From NCBI RefSeq assembly GCF_000622385.1, contig NZ_JASD01000008.1, positions 3,038,001-3,102,000 on the forward strand: DNA of 64,000 nucleotides, written 5' to 3'. How positions within the stretch are numbered: the stretch's first letter is position 1; each line of letters starts with the position of its first letter. Both the position numbers and the translations under genes were made by a program. Of the stretch, positions 18,339 to 25,833 are shown piece by piece. The notes under the pieces were generated by a model, which made no database searches, was not told where the DNA came from, and worked only from the letters and a program-made list of their open reading frames with translations. Origin of the DNA: Sulfitobacter noctilucicola. Its GTDB lineage: Bacteria > Pseudomonadota > Alphaproteobacteria > Rhodobacterales > Rhodobacteraceae.

Positions 18339-18636
18339 CAAAGACCTTATAAGCCATTGAAAAATATAGATATGACCGCAACGTAACCGAGGGTGATGTC
18401 GCAGTATGATGCCGCAATTTATCCATAGCCTATACCAGATGCTCACGCAACTGAGGCAGTAAGTTTTTAAGAGTTTTTGAGCTCTCTTGGAAGGTGTATG
18501 GTTGTGTCCGCATCGGACAGGATTTGACAACCGGGGGGCGCAATGTACACGCAATTGGCCGTCCTGCGAATGCACTTAGCTTGACACTCAGCGCTCGATA
18601 GCTCAACTTTAAGTCGAAGAAATATCAAGGCCTAGA
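18339..18636. other. Noncoding left margin of island A
   Basis: About 300 bp with no credible gene. Base composition drops in GC compared with the core to the left. A TTGACA hexamer at 18581-18586 could be a -35 element for the membrane-protein/DGQHR pair, but no good -10 follows at the usual distance, so I do not call a promoter. A purine-rich AAGGCC stretch about 5 nt before the next ATG may serve as its ribosome-binding site. Confidence 0.5.
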
Positions 18637-19191
18637 ATGCTGGATTCGTTGTTGAAAAATTGGCAGGACGCTCTCACCGAGGTCCTTGCGTCGCTACTTG
18701 GGACACTCGGAATTGTTCTTCTAATTGCTCTTGTTCTATCTGGTCAAAGCATTGAGATTGAAGCATCCTCAGCATCCTCAGCATCCTCAGCATCCTCAGC
18801 ATCCTCAGCACCCTCAGCATTCTCAGCATTCTCTCGATACTTCAGCGGGGGCCAGATTGGACTATCGGTTCTTGCTGTTTCTGGGCTCATGTTTCTGGCG
18901 TTGCGGAAACACGGGTCTATGAACTCAATCATCTCAATCGCAATTTACATTCTTTTTCTTGGACCAGTGTTCGCTACTGCGTTTATTGTTGGTTTGAACC
19001 CAGGCTTTGAAAAATCTGTGCTGAGTGAGGTTAACCTTTCGCGCCTGTGGATGTTCTATTTTTGGCTTCATTTCCTTTGGTTTTGCATTCTTTTGCTGGC
19101 ACCCACTATTTTATCAGGGGAAGAGGCGGGAGCGGCAGAAAAAAAGAGGGTTGGAAGTATAGCATTAAAGGCGGCGAAACTTGGAAAGTAA
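18637..19191 (+). CDS. Multi-pass membrane protein with an Ala-Ser-Ser repeat, partner of a DGQHR protein
   Basis: 184 aa. A hydrophobic helix (about 20-37) is followed by SIEIE and a run of ASS/APS/AFS tripeptides (about 43-66), then three more hydrophobic segments (about 73-88, 95-117, 130-160) and a short Lys-rich tail. The tripeptide run is encoded by a 9-bp tandem repeat and would form a flexible periplasmic or cytosolic spacer after the first helix. I recognise no family. The next gene starts one base after this stop, so the two are translationally linked and likely act together. AT-rich codon use differs from the core and points to transfer. Confidence 0.72.
   Translation: MLDSLLKNWQDALTEVLASLLGTLGIVLLIALVLSGQSIEIEASSASSASSASSASSAPSAFSAFSRYFSGGQIGLSVLAVSGLMFLALRKHGSMNSIISIAIYILFLGPVFATAFIVGLNPGFEKSVLSEVNLSRLWMFYFWLHFLWFCILLLAPTILSGEEAGAAEKKRVGSIALKAAKLGK
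18762..18833 (+). repeat. 9-bp in-frame tandem repeat, 8 units
   Basis: The unit AGCATCCTC occurs five times exactly (18762-18806) and three times with one change each (18807-18833). It encodes the Ala-Ser-Ser run of the membrane protein. Nine-bp units keep the reading frame, so copy number could vary by slippage without inactivating the gene. Confidence 0.9.
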
Positions 19192-19192
19192 G

Positions 19193-20380
19193 ATGGAAAA
19201 TGTCCGAATAGCGGTCTCGCGTGTCTCTCAGCCGATCGGAGAATTTTATGTTGGCCGAATAGAGTCGCGTGCACTACGAGCCATTTCATATGTTGAAATT
19301 CGAGAGTTTCTCGAAGGCAAGCAACGAAAGATTGCTGGCATTCAGCGTGAGAGGAATGAAGGCCGCATCAATGAGATTAAGCGCTACGTAAATCTAGAAT
19401 ACGCTACCTTTCCAACTTCCGTTATTATCTCGGTTCCTCCTGAATGCGTCGAATTTGAACCTCTAATAAATGACTCAAGTGGCGAACCATCTTTATTTAA
19501 TATGACACTTCAAACCTTTGGCGAAGAAGGTGAAGAAGACTACACGCCGCTCGACCGTGTTGCTTTCATCATAGATGGCCAGCACCGAGTAGCAGGGTTA
19601 GAGGGCCTACAGGACGGAAAGCTATTTGATGTCAATGTTTCAGTTTTCATAGGCGCGTCAGAGGCGGATAAAGCCGAAATCTTTGCTCGGGTTAATCAGG
19701 CGCAAACAAAGGTGAACCCCAGCCTGGTTGTGGACCTTGCTTCGTTTTATGAAGAACGCGGGCCCATGAAGTTTGCTCACGAAACCATCTTGGCTATGAA
19801 CCATGATGAAGATGGGCCATTTCATGACAAGATTAAGCGACTTGGAAAGGCTGAAGCAGGGAAGGGGCATATTCAAACGCTTGCGCAGGCAACTGTCGTA
19901 AAGCCCGTACTCGACTACATCACGCCGGATCCGGAAGGCGACCGCAATAAGCGTTACAAAGGCATCTTTTCATCGAAGAGGCCCGTAAACGCCTGGACTA
20001 GGCATATCTTCCAGCCCTTCTACGACGACGACAACGATGCGGCAGTTTTTCTCTGCCTTACGAACTACTTCAATGCGGTTAAAGCGAGATGGCCAAAACT
20101 CTGGGACGATGCGCCAGCAGGCACTGTCCTGAACCGAACCACTGGATATGGTGCTCTGATGAAGTTTTTGCGCCCCGTCTATTTGTCTAAATGTGACAAA
20201 GGTGAAATACTGACCCGTGAAGCTTGTGACGAAGTGTTTCGAGGTATCAGCATTCCTGACCGCGAACTAACGAGAGAGCACTTTTTGCCAGGGAGTTCAG
20301 GAGTATCCACGCTCTATAATCGGTTGCTTTCCGAGTCTGGATTGTCGGACAAGCAACCGAAACAACCAACACTCTTGTAG
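19193..20380 (+). CDS. DGQHR-domain protein (DndB/ParB-like fold family)
   Basis: 395 aa from the ATG at 19193, which has GGAAAG 7 nt upstream; a TTG four codons earlier is less likely. The signature DGQHR lies at residues 128-132 within FIIDGQHRVAGL, and the second family motif, ARVNQAQTKVNPSL, about 35 residues later. DGQHR proteins occur in DNA-modification and defence loci (DndB of phosphorothioation, DpdB of deazaguanine insertion) and share a ParB/sulfiredoxin-like core with possible nucleotide use. None of the other Dnd or Dpd genes is present here, so this is a stand-alone version paired with a membrane protein. A defence role is inference from family and context. Confidence 0.8.
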   Translation: MENVRIAVSRVSQPIGEFYVGRIESRALRAISYVEIREFLEGKQRKIAGIQRERNEGRINEIKRYVNLEYATFPTSVIISVPPECVEFEPLINDSSGEPSLFNMTLQTFGEEGEEDYTPLDRVAFIIDGQHRVAGLEGLQDGKLFDVNVSVFIGASEADKAEIFARVNQAQTKVNPSLVVDLASFYEERGPMKFAHETILAMNHDEDGPFHDKIKRLGKAEAGKGHIQTLAQATVVKPVLDYITPDPEGDRNKRYKGIFSSKRPVNAWTRHIFQPFYDDDNDAAVFLCLTNYFNAVKARWPKLWDDAPAGTVLNRTTGYGALMKFLRPVYLSKCDKGEILTREACDEVFRGISIPDRELTREHFLPGSSGVSTLYNRLLSESGLSDKQPKQPTLL

Positions 20381-20393
20381 CTGCAAAGCGCCT

Positions 20394-21686
20394 TCAGAAG
20401 TGCCCGAAATACTTAGCGTGCCATTCTGCAAAGCTGATGTCGAAGTTATGCTCTTTCAGGACTTCTAGTTTTCGACCGTCAAATTGCTTGTCGATCGTAA
20501 CACTACGAATGATAGGTGTGCTACCATTGGGATCGATCCATACCCCTCCACGGTCGAAGGCTTTGTGGTGGTTGGGGCAGAACGGAAGAATGTTAGTCAG
20601 GTGGTCAGGGCCTTTGAAAGGGTCCCCAATTGGCTGAACATGGCCTGCTTCCGAATAGGTTGTTCCTCGAGCATCGACTACAAGCGCTATGCCGCAGATC
20701 GCGCATTTGTTTTCATATGCACTTTTGACCCATGATGCATGTTTCCTGTTGCGGACTTGCCTTTGAGCTTGTGCGTAAACTCGCTGAACTTGAGTAAGTG
20801 TCAGATCTGCAGGTTTCCTGGGTTTTGATGCTTTCTTCGATGCATCAACGCGTCCTGTCGGAAACGCTGATGGTTTAGGAGTAGGGGTTTCAACGTGAAC
20901 ACTTACCAGGCGCTCTGGTCCACCAAGGTCAAGATATTCTTCAATAATCGGCAAAGCTGCAAAAGGAGCAAGTGTCGGGTTCGCCGCCGTTAGAGCCCAA
21001 AAGTCCTCATCTTGAACAAACTGCAGTATATCGGATGCCGAAATACCCATGCCGATTTCGCCATCCATCATACATCGGTCGAGGAACAGAAACAGGGCGC
21101 TGGCCCACCAGTCTTCTCGCTCTGAACTGGTGAGGCCGATAAGGCTTGAGCGATCATATAGGAAATGGAGATTTGTTGCGAATTTGTGCGGGGTATTCCC
21201 ACCATAGATCATGTTTCCTTCCATGAAGGTTTCGATCCGCTCGGTAGTGATCCTACGTGTGTTCCAACTGTTGCCATCCCATACTTCTTCAACAGCAAAT
21301 CTTCTGGCCCAAGGTGCAGGATATGCTTGCCAAGGGCGCGCGCCTCTCCAAGTGCCAACGCGGCTGAAGTTAAGCGCGGACATAGCTAACCGATCGAAAG
21401 ATTGATCGTGAGGGTTCGCTAGAGCCTCGAGAACCAGCTGATCAGGGATAATATAGTTTTCTCCGTCAATCTCTTGGTTGTAAAGAAAAAAATTCAGAGG
21501 GATAAGTGGGTCGCCGGTGGCGACCCTTGAGATAGTTGCTCGCGCGTTATCTCGAGGAACAGGCGTCATTTGTCCGTTGAAGATGGCATTGATCACTCGA
21601 TGAAGCAAAGTAAGGCCGGGGGCTGCACCCCAACCAAAATTTTTAGAGAAAGATCCGGGGCGGCTTTCGAGTGTAGTCCAGTCCAA
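20394..21686 (-). CDS. HNH endonuclease with a large unassigned N-terminal region
   Basis: 430 aa. The C-terminal HNH fold has zinc ligands C328-x2-C331 and C370-x2-H373 and the catalytic-type motif AGHVQPIGDPFKGPDHLTNILPFCPNHHKAFD (His 349, Asn 365, His 374). The first ~270 residues (beginning FSKNFGWGAAPGLTLLHRVINAIF) fit no family I can name and probably recognise DNA or a partner. A basic Lys/Pro/Ala linker (about 268-293) joins the two parts. It is 13 bp from the convergent DGQHR gene and 23 bp downstream of the MT-A70 gene on its own strand, so it is most likely the nuclease of a restriction-modification unit. Confidence 0.82.
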   Translation of the reverse strand: MDWTTLESRPGSFSKNFGWGAAPGLTLLHRVINAIFNGQMTPVPRDNARATISRVATGDPLIPLNFFLYNQEIDGENYIIPDQLVLEALANPHDQSFDRLAMSALNFSRVGTWRGARPWQAYPAPWARRFAVEEVWDGNSWNTRRITTERIETFMEGNMIYGGNTPHKFATNLHFLYDRSSLIGLTSSEREDWWASALFLFLDRCMMDGEIGMGISASDILQFVQDEDFWALTAANPTLAPFAALPIIEEYLDLGGPERLVSVHVETPTPKPSAFPTGRVDASKKASKPRKPADLTLTQVQRVYAQAQRQVRNRKHASWVKSAYENKCAICGIALVVDARGTTYSEAGHVQPIGDPFKGPDHLTNILPFCPNHHKAFDRGGVWIDPNGSTPIIRSVTIDKQFDGRKLEVLKEHNFDISFAEWHAKYFGHF

Positions 21687-21709
21687 GGGTCTGAATATCC
21701 ATATTAATA

Positions 21710-22366
21710 CTATTCAGAAGAGACACTAGAGTTATATGAGTAGGTTTTCCAGCTCGGTTTGTAATCTGCACCTGCCTCGTTGCCCCAGACAGTCCATCCC
21801 TGTCGAACCCCTCGACCGAAGAGTTCCAAAAATGGTCCCCACGAGCATTCTTCGATGATACTGTACTGTTCATCGGGCTTCCGGCTGTGCTCGCGCTTGC
21901 GCGTTTTGAAAATATCCCCGTCTGGCTCTGGTGCTTCCATGTAGTTCACTTGAGAGCGGCCAGGGCTAAGCGTACGTACGTTCTTACCGCGGGTACCAAA
22001 GAGTAATATCTCGGTAACATTGCGGAAATAGAAGCCTACTCCTCGTCCGTCTGGGCCACCGTCTTTACGAACTTTCTCCCAGATGATGTTCGACTTGTAT
22101 TCGAAACCCCAAGCTTTGAGGACTTGCAAGCCTTCAGGTAGCAGCGCATTTGGCACCCAAAGGTAGCAATGAGCTCTATCTGTGAGGTGATTTGCTACGG
22201 ATAGATCGCAGATCTCTTCTAGCGCCATTGTCGAATAGCGCGCCAAGCGCTTATGTTCTGGTGAAACTTTTCCCGTACGGTTTTGAAAACGCCAAGGCGG
22301 ATCCGCCATGACGGTGGAGAATTTGTCGGTGCCAAGAAACTGGCTGAGATCATTAGAGGCGGTCAT
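21710..22366 (-). CDS. MT-A70 family N6-adenine DNA methyltransferase
   Basis: 218 aa. The catalytic DPPW motif is at residues 22-25 (MADPPWRF), followed by CYLWVPNALLPEGLQVLKAWGF and NIIWEK, the usual order in MT-A70 methyltransferases of phages and mobile elements. It would place a methyl group on N6 of adenine in DNA. AAGGAC lies about 7 nt before the ATG. The D12-class methyltransferase gene is 167 bp upstream and the HNH gene 23 bp downstream on the same strand, suggesting one transcript. Whether it protects against the HNH nuclease or modifies a different site is not visible. Confidence 0.85.
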   Translation of the reverse strand: MTASNDLSQFLGTDKFSTVMADPPWRFQNRTGKVSPEHKRLARYSTMALEEICDLSVANHLTDRAHCYLWVPNALLPEGLQVLKAWGFEYKSNIIWEKVRKDGGPDGRGVGFYFRNVTEILLFGTRGKNVRTLSPGRSQVNYMEAPEPDGDIFKTRKREHSRKPDEQYSIIEECSWGPFLELFGRGVRQGWTVWGNEAGADYKPSWKTYSYNSSVSSE

Positions 22367-22533
22367 TGTGTTGTCCTTATGCGCTCAGCTCGGAACGTTT
22401 TTCCGAAAATTCCAGCTTCAGACGATCCAGTTTTTCTGGGGGCAGAGCAATGTTGGGCGGTTTCAAATCGACGGTGAGAAAAAATCCGCGGCAGGTCGGT
22501 GATGAGATGAGGATGGAGTTTGCAAGTTTGTTT

Positions 22534-23736
22534 CTAAGCGCGCACGAGAAGTAGCCCTTCCTTCACACTACGTTGTCTATCTTCCTTCCGGCCCATTGTC
22601 ATGTGCTCGTGATCTGTTGTCAGGATTTCAATTTTCTTATTGGGCAAGGCCTTTTCACCAATCGCTAGAAGCTCATCCAATGAGATCATCCCTGTGTTTG
22701 AATAACTGAGCACGAGGGACGAGTCGCTCGCCTTGACACCTTCAAAAAGGTCTATAAATGCGCCACGAACTTGGGATTTGATGCAGAAAGGGGACTGATG
22801 GCGTTCCTCGCGGTAACGCCCTTTCACAACTTTTCCTCTTTGGGTTTGAAGCTTCGGAAAGTCATATAGGACCAGCGTTTCCAGTGCGTGGTAAAAGCGG
22901 CTGTAATGGACAAAACAATACGGGGGGTCCGCGTAGACCGTACCGCCCCCGAAGTTCTTGAGGCAGTCCTTGAAGTCGAGGGCAGTGGATTGATGGGGTG
23001 CGATTACTGGTCGATCAGGGATGTACTCTAATACGTCGTTGTACTTTCGTTCGAAATACTGGCCAATGGAGCGCTTGCGATAGATCAGGATGTCCTTGTG
23101 TGATGAATGTGTCTTGGCATCCCTATACTGAGCGTAATGCCCTGTCCCTTGACTTGCATAAGCCATAGCGAACATCAGCGACGACATTATGACGGGATAG
23201 ATTGGGGTGGATCGGAAGCCCTCAGCAACCTCCCTTAGGGCATCAATCCAGAGGCATTGTTCGTAGCTCCACCAAGTCCCAGAATAGTTCTTTGCGAACA
23301 AGTGCCATCTGTAATCAAAATCCTGCGTCATGAGCGCCCTCTGGTGTTCCTCATGTTCGTTGAAGACCGCGAACGGCATATCGCTACCGTAGTCCACCAC
23401 CAGCTTGCGCTTGCGGCGCTCTAGGATATCATCAGCAAGCGCCAAAAGGTGGTCAGCGCTTGGCGTCGTCTGATCGCGATAGGCTCGGTTGTAGGTATCA
23501 GCGAGTAAGCCAGAATAGGATTGAATGTCGTTTGAGACGACTGTGGCTTGCTGTCCAATCGCACCTGATAAAGAACCGCTTCCTGAGAACAAGTCACATA
23601 TTGGGCGGTCGTCGCGTACGTGGTTGATGCCATTAAGAACGAATCCAATGATTTTGGACTTTGACCCCATGTACTTAACAAGGCTTGGGTATTCCTGCAC
23701 TTTCAGGCAATGTGAGTCTTGGACAGTTGTAGGCAA
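22534..23736 (-). CDS. D12-class N6-adenine DNA methyltransferase
   Basis: 400 aa, longer than Dam (278 aa). Motifs are KYMGSKSKI (about 21), FSGSGSLSG for SAM binding (50-58) and the catalytic DPPY (270-273) followed by CFVHYSRFYHALE. The extra length lies between the SAM and catalytic motifs (about 90-260), where target recognition probably sits. It heads the leftward methylase-methylase-nuclease unit and is divergent from the XRE regulator; the palindrome between the two genes would control both. The recognised sequence cannot be read from the protein. Confidence 0.85.
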   Translation of the reverse strand: MPTTVQDSHCLKVQEYPSLVKYMGSKSKIIGFVLNGINHVRDDRPICDLFSGSGSLSGAIGQQATVVSNDIQSYSGLLADTYNRAYRDQTTPSADHLLALADDILERRKRKLVVDYGSDMPFAVFNEHEEHQRALMTQDFDYRWHLFAKNYSGTWWSYEQCLWIDALREVAEGFRSTPIYPVIMSSLMFAMAYASQGTGHYAQYRDAKTHSSHKDILIYRKRSIGQYFERKYNDVLEYIPDRPVIAPHQSTALDFKDCLKNFGGGTVYADPPYCFVHYSRFYHALETLVLYDFPKLQTQRGKVVKGRYREERHQSPFCIKSQVRGAFIDLFEGVKASDSSLVLSYSNTGMISLDELLAIGEKALPNKKIEILTTDHEHMTMGRKEDRQRSVKEGLLLVRA

Positions 23737-23753
23737 GGCTTTGCACTCCGGCG

Positions 23754-23784
23754 TAAACTCTATCCCAAAACGGGATAGTGTTTA
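23754..23784. promoter_or_regulatory. Palindromic operator between the D12 methyltransferase and the XRE regulator
   Basis: Two 13-bp arms (TAAACTCTATCCC 23754-23766; GGGATAGTGTTTA 23772-23784) with a single mismatch flank a 5-bp spacer. It lies 17 bp before the methyltransferase start and 35 bp before the regulator start. Position and symmetry match a C-box bound by a dimeric HTH controller of a restriction-modification system; the binding itself is inferred. Confidence 0.65.
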
Positions 23785-23818
23785 CTAGAGGGGCAGAGTC
23801 TCTGGGTCAAGTGAGAAA

Positions 23819-24073
23819 ATGGATAACGATCAGCAAAACGTGCAAAACACAATTCAACGAGAGATATTGATCGGTATTCGGATAACTGCACAGCTCACGC
23901 AAACGCAGCTTTCCCAAAAGCTGAGGCATCCTCAAAGTTACGTCTCGAAATACGAGTCCGGACAACGGAAACTGACTTTGATTGAGGTCAGGGAAATTGC
24001 TCTCTGTTGTGGGATTAGCTTACCTGATTTCGTATCTTTATTTGAGCAGGAAATGAAAATAAGCGAAGGCTAA
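23819..24073 (+). CDS. XRE-family HTH regulator, probable controller protein
   Basis: 84 aa, the size of restriction-modification C proteins. The helix-turn-helix spans about residues 22-70, with TQTQLSQKLRHPQSYVSKYESGQRKLTLIEVREIA containing the recognition helix. No other domain. It is divergent from the methyltransferase gene across a 13+13 bp palindrome, so it probably regulates its own promoter and the methylase operon, delaying nuclease production after entry into a new host. The 93-bp gap after it (24074-24166) shows nothing. Confidence 0.82.
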   Translation: MDNDQQNVQNTIQREILIGIRITAQLTQTQLSQKLRHPQSYVSKYESGQRKLTLIEVREIALCCGISLPDFVSLFEQEMKISEG

Positions 24074-24166
24074 AACAGATTGCGTTTAGTAATCATGCGC
24101 ATGGTGATGCTGTGCCCAAGGTTGGAACATATGTTTTCCAACCTTGAGACGCCGTCCGTCCCCATG

Positions 24167-25099
24167 TTAAATCAGCCTCGGGTTGCTCAGCCCTTCGACC
24201 AGAGTTTCAACCATCCTTTCAACTTGCCGCAGTGATACGCGAGCATGCTTTTTCTCAAGCATGCGCAGCCCCTCGTTCAGCAGTTCGCCGCCAAGATCAT
24301 GCTGATCATCGAGCAAGCGGTCGCGCAGCAGGCGGGTTCCGGCGGCAGCCAGATGGTCAAAGCTCGGGGTATCCAGACGGATGATCTTGCAGCGGTCCAG
24401 AAAGGCAGCGGGCATATGGTCGACCGAATTCGTGGTCATGATCCAGCTCACTTGCGTCAGGTCGAAAGGGAGTTGGTAGAACGGGCAGGACCATGCGCGG
24501 GCCGTGGTCGGCTCGATCATGCTTTTCAAGACTTCAAATGCGCCGGGCAGCTTGCCGCCGCCGCTGGTGGCTACCTGTTCCGGGATTTTGTCGACCTCGT
24601 CCAGGATCACTAGCGGGTTCGCAATACGCTCGCGCAGCATTGTCCGCACCACGCGACCGGGCGTGGCGGAGCCCCAACCGCGCTCAACGCCTGACACCGA
24701 AAAGGTCGCGCCATTACTTGCGCCCACGTCGATATCGACCGATGGCACGTTGAACACCCGACACAGATCACGCGCCCAGCTTGATTTCGCGATACCGGGT
24801 GGACCAAGGAGGATCAGCGGCGGTGTAAGTAAAGGGGCGGGGCCGGTGAGGGTGCGCAGCCGCATTTGCTTCATGACCGCCGTTGAAGCCGAGGCCAGCC
24901 ATGGATAGATCGCGTGCAAATTTGCGATCAGCTCTTCCATCTGGTCACGGTCAACCACGCCAACTGCACGGGCGTCGTTGGCGGCTGCGAGCAGTGGATC
25001 GCGGTCGTCGCGTTTGAGGTGGTTCAACCGCTCAAGGCTCTCCGTGCGGCGGCGCATGTAGCGGCGGCTCCAAGTGATCGCTCGGCTGGGTGTCCCCAC
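24167..25099 (-). CDS. AAA+ ATPase of island A
   Basis: 310 aa. Walker A is GPPGIAKSS (99-107), Walker B LVILDEVD (163-170), and sensor 1 is in WIMTTNSVDHMP; a helical lid follows to the C-terminus. The arrangement resembles Lon- or MoxR-type AAA+ modules without a protease part. The first ~50 residues are basic. It follows the 70-aa gene by 15 bp on the same strand and precedes nothing obvious, so the two form a small operon facing away from the relaxase gene. Role unknown; a part in mobilization, stability or defence are all possible. Confidence 0.75.
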   Translation of the reverse strand: MGTPSRAITWSRRYMRRRTESLERLNHLKRDDRDPLLAAANDARAVGVVDRDQMEELIANLHAIYPWLASASTAVMKQMRLRTLTGPAPLLTPPLILLGPPGIAKSSWARDLCRVFNVPSVDIDVGASNGATFSVSGVERGWGSATPGRVVRTMLRERIANPLVILDEVDKIPEQVATSGGGKLPGAFEVLKSMIEPTTARAWSCPFYQLPFDLTQVSWIMTTNSVDHMPAAFLDRCKIIRLDTPSFDHLAAAGTRLLRDRLLDDQHDLGGELLNEGLRMLEKKHARVSLRQVERMVETLVEGLSNPRLI

Positions 25100-25114
25100 G
25101 GAAGGCGGACAGGC

Positions 25115-25327
25115 CTAAGAGGTATTGCTTGAGGACGTATCGTGCAGATCATCGAGAAGAGCGTCCAAACAATCCGGCGTAGTTGTGATCGCGGGCGCAG
25201 TAGTCCGCCGCGCTGCGCGGGCTTGCTGGCTGCGCATCAGGCGATCACGGACTTTCTCGACGGAATCTTCTGGCGATGTGGGCAAGTCAAACCCGACGAA
25301 ACGGGCGGGCACGGTAGAGGTGGTCAT
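25115..25327 (-). CDS. Small protein upstream of the AAA+ ATPase
   Basis: 70 aa beginning MTTSTVPARFVGFDLPTSPEDSVEKVRDRLM, with an Arg/Thr-rich middle (about 35-47) and an acidic C-terminal helix (DCLDALLDDLHD). No recognised domain. It ends 15 bp before the ATPase start on the same strand and its codon use resembles that of the ATPase, so I take it as a real gene that may work with the ATPase. It has no Cys cluster, HTH or signal peptide. Confidence 0.55.
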   Translation of the reverse strand: MTTSTVPARFVGFDLPTSPEDSVEKVRDRLMRSQQARAARRTTAPAITTTPDCLDALLDDLHDTSSSNTS

Positions 25328-25833
25328 GGGGGAGGGCCTTTCATTCGCCCCAGAAGGGGCAGCATTCGATTACAGAGCAGCAGCCGTCATGGACCCGGAA
25401 AGGGTCTTATGAGCCTATGCGACTAATTCGAATGGAAAGGTGCTTCATCATGCAGATATGTATAGTGGGCCGACCGCGATGGATGCAAGGAGGAAATATT
25501 TGCTTGATGTTGTGGCATTCAAAGCCGCTCTCAACGCGTTGTAAGAAAAACAATTTTGCATAACGTTAGGGTCCAGCAGTCTGCTGGTCGCAGGAGGATC
25601 AGGAAGGGCTTGGCCCGGACGGATCTGACGAGAAGGGGGCTCGGGGGTATCCCCTGAGCGAACGTCATGTTGTGGGAGGGGCCTTGCCCCGACCGCAACA
25701 TGTCTAGTGAGTAGCGCAGCGGCAATTCTCACGGGTTCGTGATGCTTAATCCACAGAAAACCGCCGCGACTTGTGCCGGGATTTTCAGGGCTATCGGGTA
25801 TTCTTGGGGAAAGCAGATAACCCGAGGTTCACC
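25328..25833. other. Noncoding region between the ATPase operon and the relaxase gene
   Basis: About 500 bp between divergent genes, with no convincing gene. It must hold promoters for both directions. Two nested inverted repeats near its centre are listed separately as a possible oriT. A possible in-frame extension of the relaxase begins at 25771, but the ATG at 25834 gives the expected relaxase N-terminus. Confidence 0.5.
25640..25702. promoter_or_regulatory. Candidate origin of transfer (oriT) beside the relaxase gene
   Basis: Two inverted repeats lie side by side. The first (25640-25658) has an 8-bp stem with one G-U pair and a 3-nt loop. The second (25666-25702) has perfect outer arms CATGTTG/CAACATG and a perfect inner stem GGGGC/GCCCC with a 3-nt loop. 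Relaxase targets usually combine such repeats with a nick site within a few hundred bp upstream of the relaxase gene, as here. No nick sequence is recognised, so the call rests on structure and position. Confidence 0.4.

Noticed and set aside
18762-18833. Short tandem repeat that might suggest a CRISPR array
   Set aside because: Units are 9 bp with no spacers, in frame inside a gene, and encode an Ala-Ser-Ser run; no cas genes are present.
19193-20380. A complete phosphorothioation (Dnd) or deazaguanine (Dpd) system
   Set aside because: Only a DGQHR protein is present; no dndC/D/E-, dndA- or dpdA/C-like genes lie nearby.
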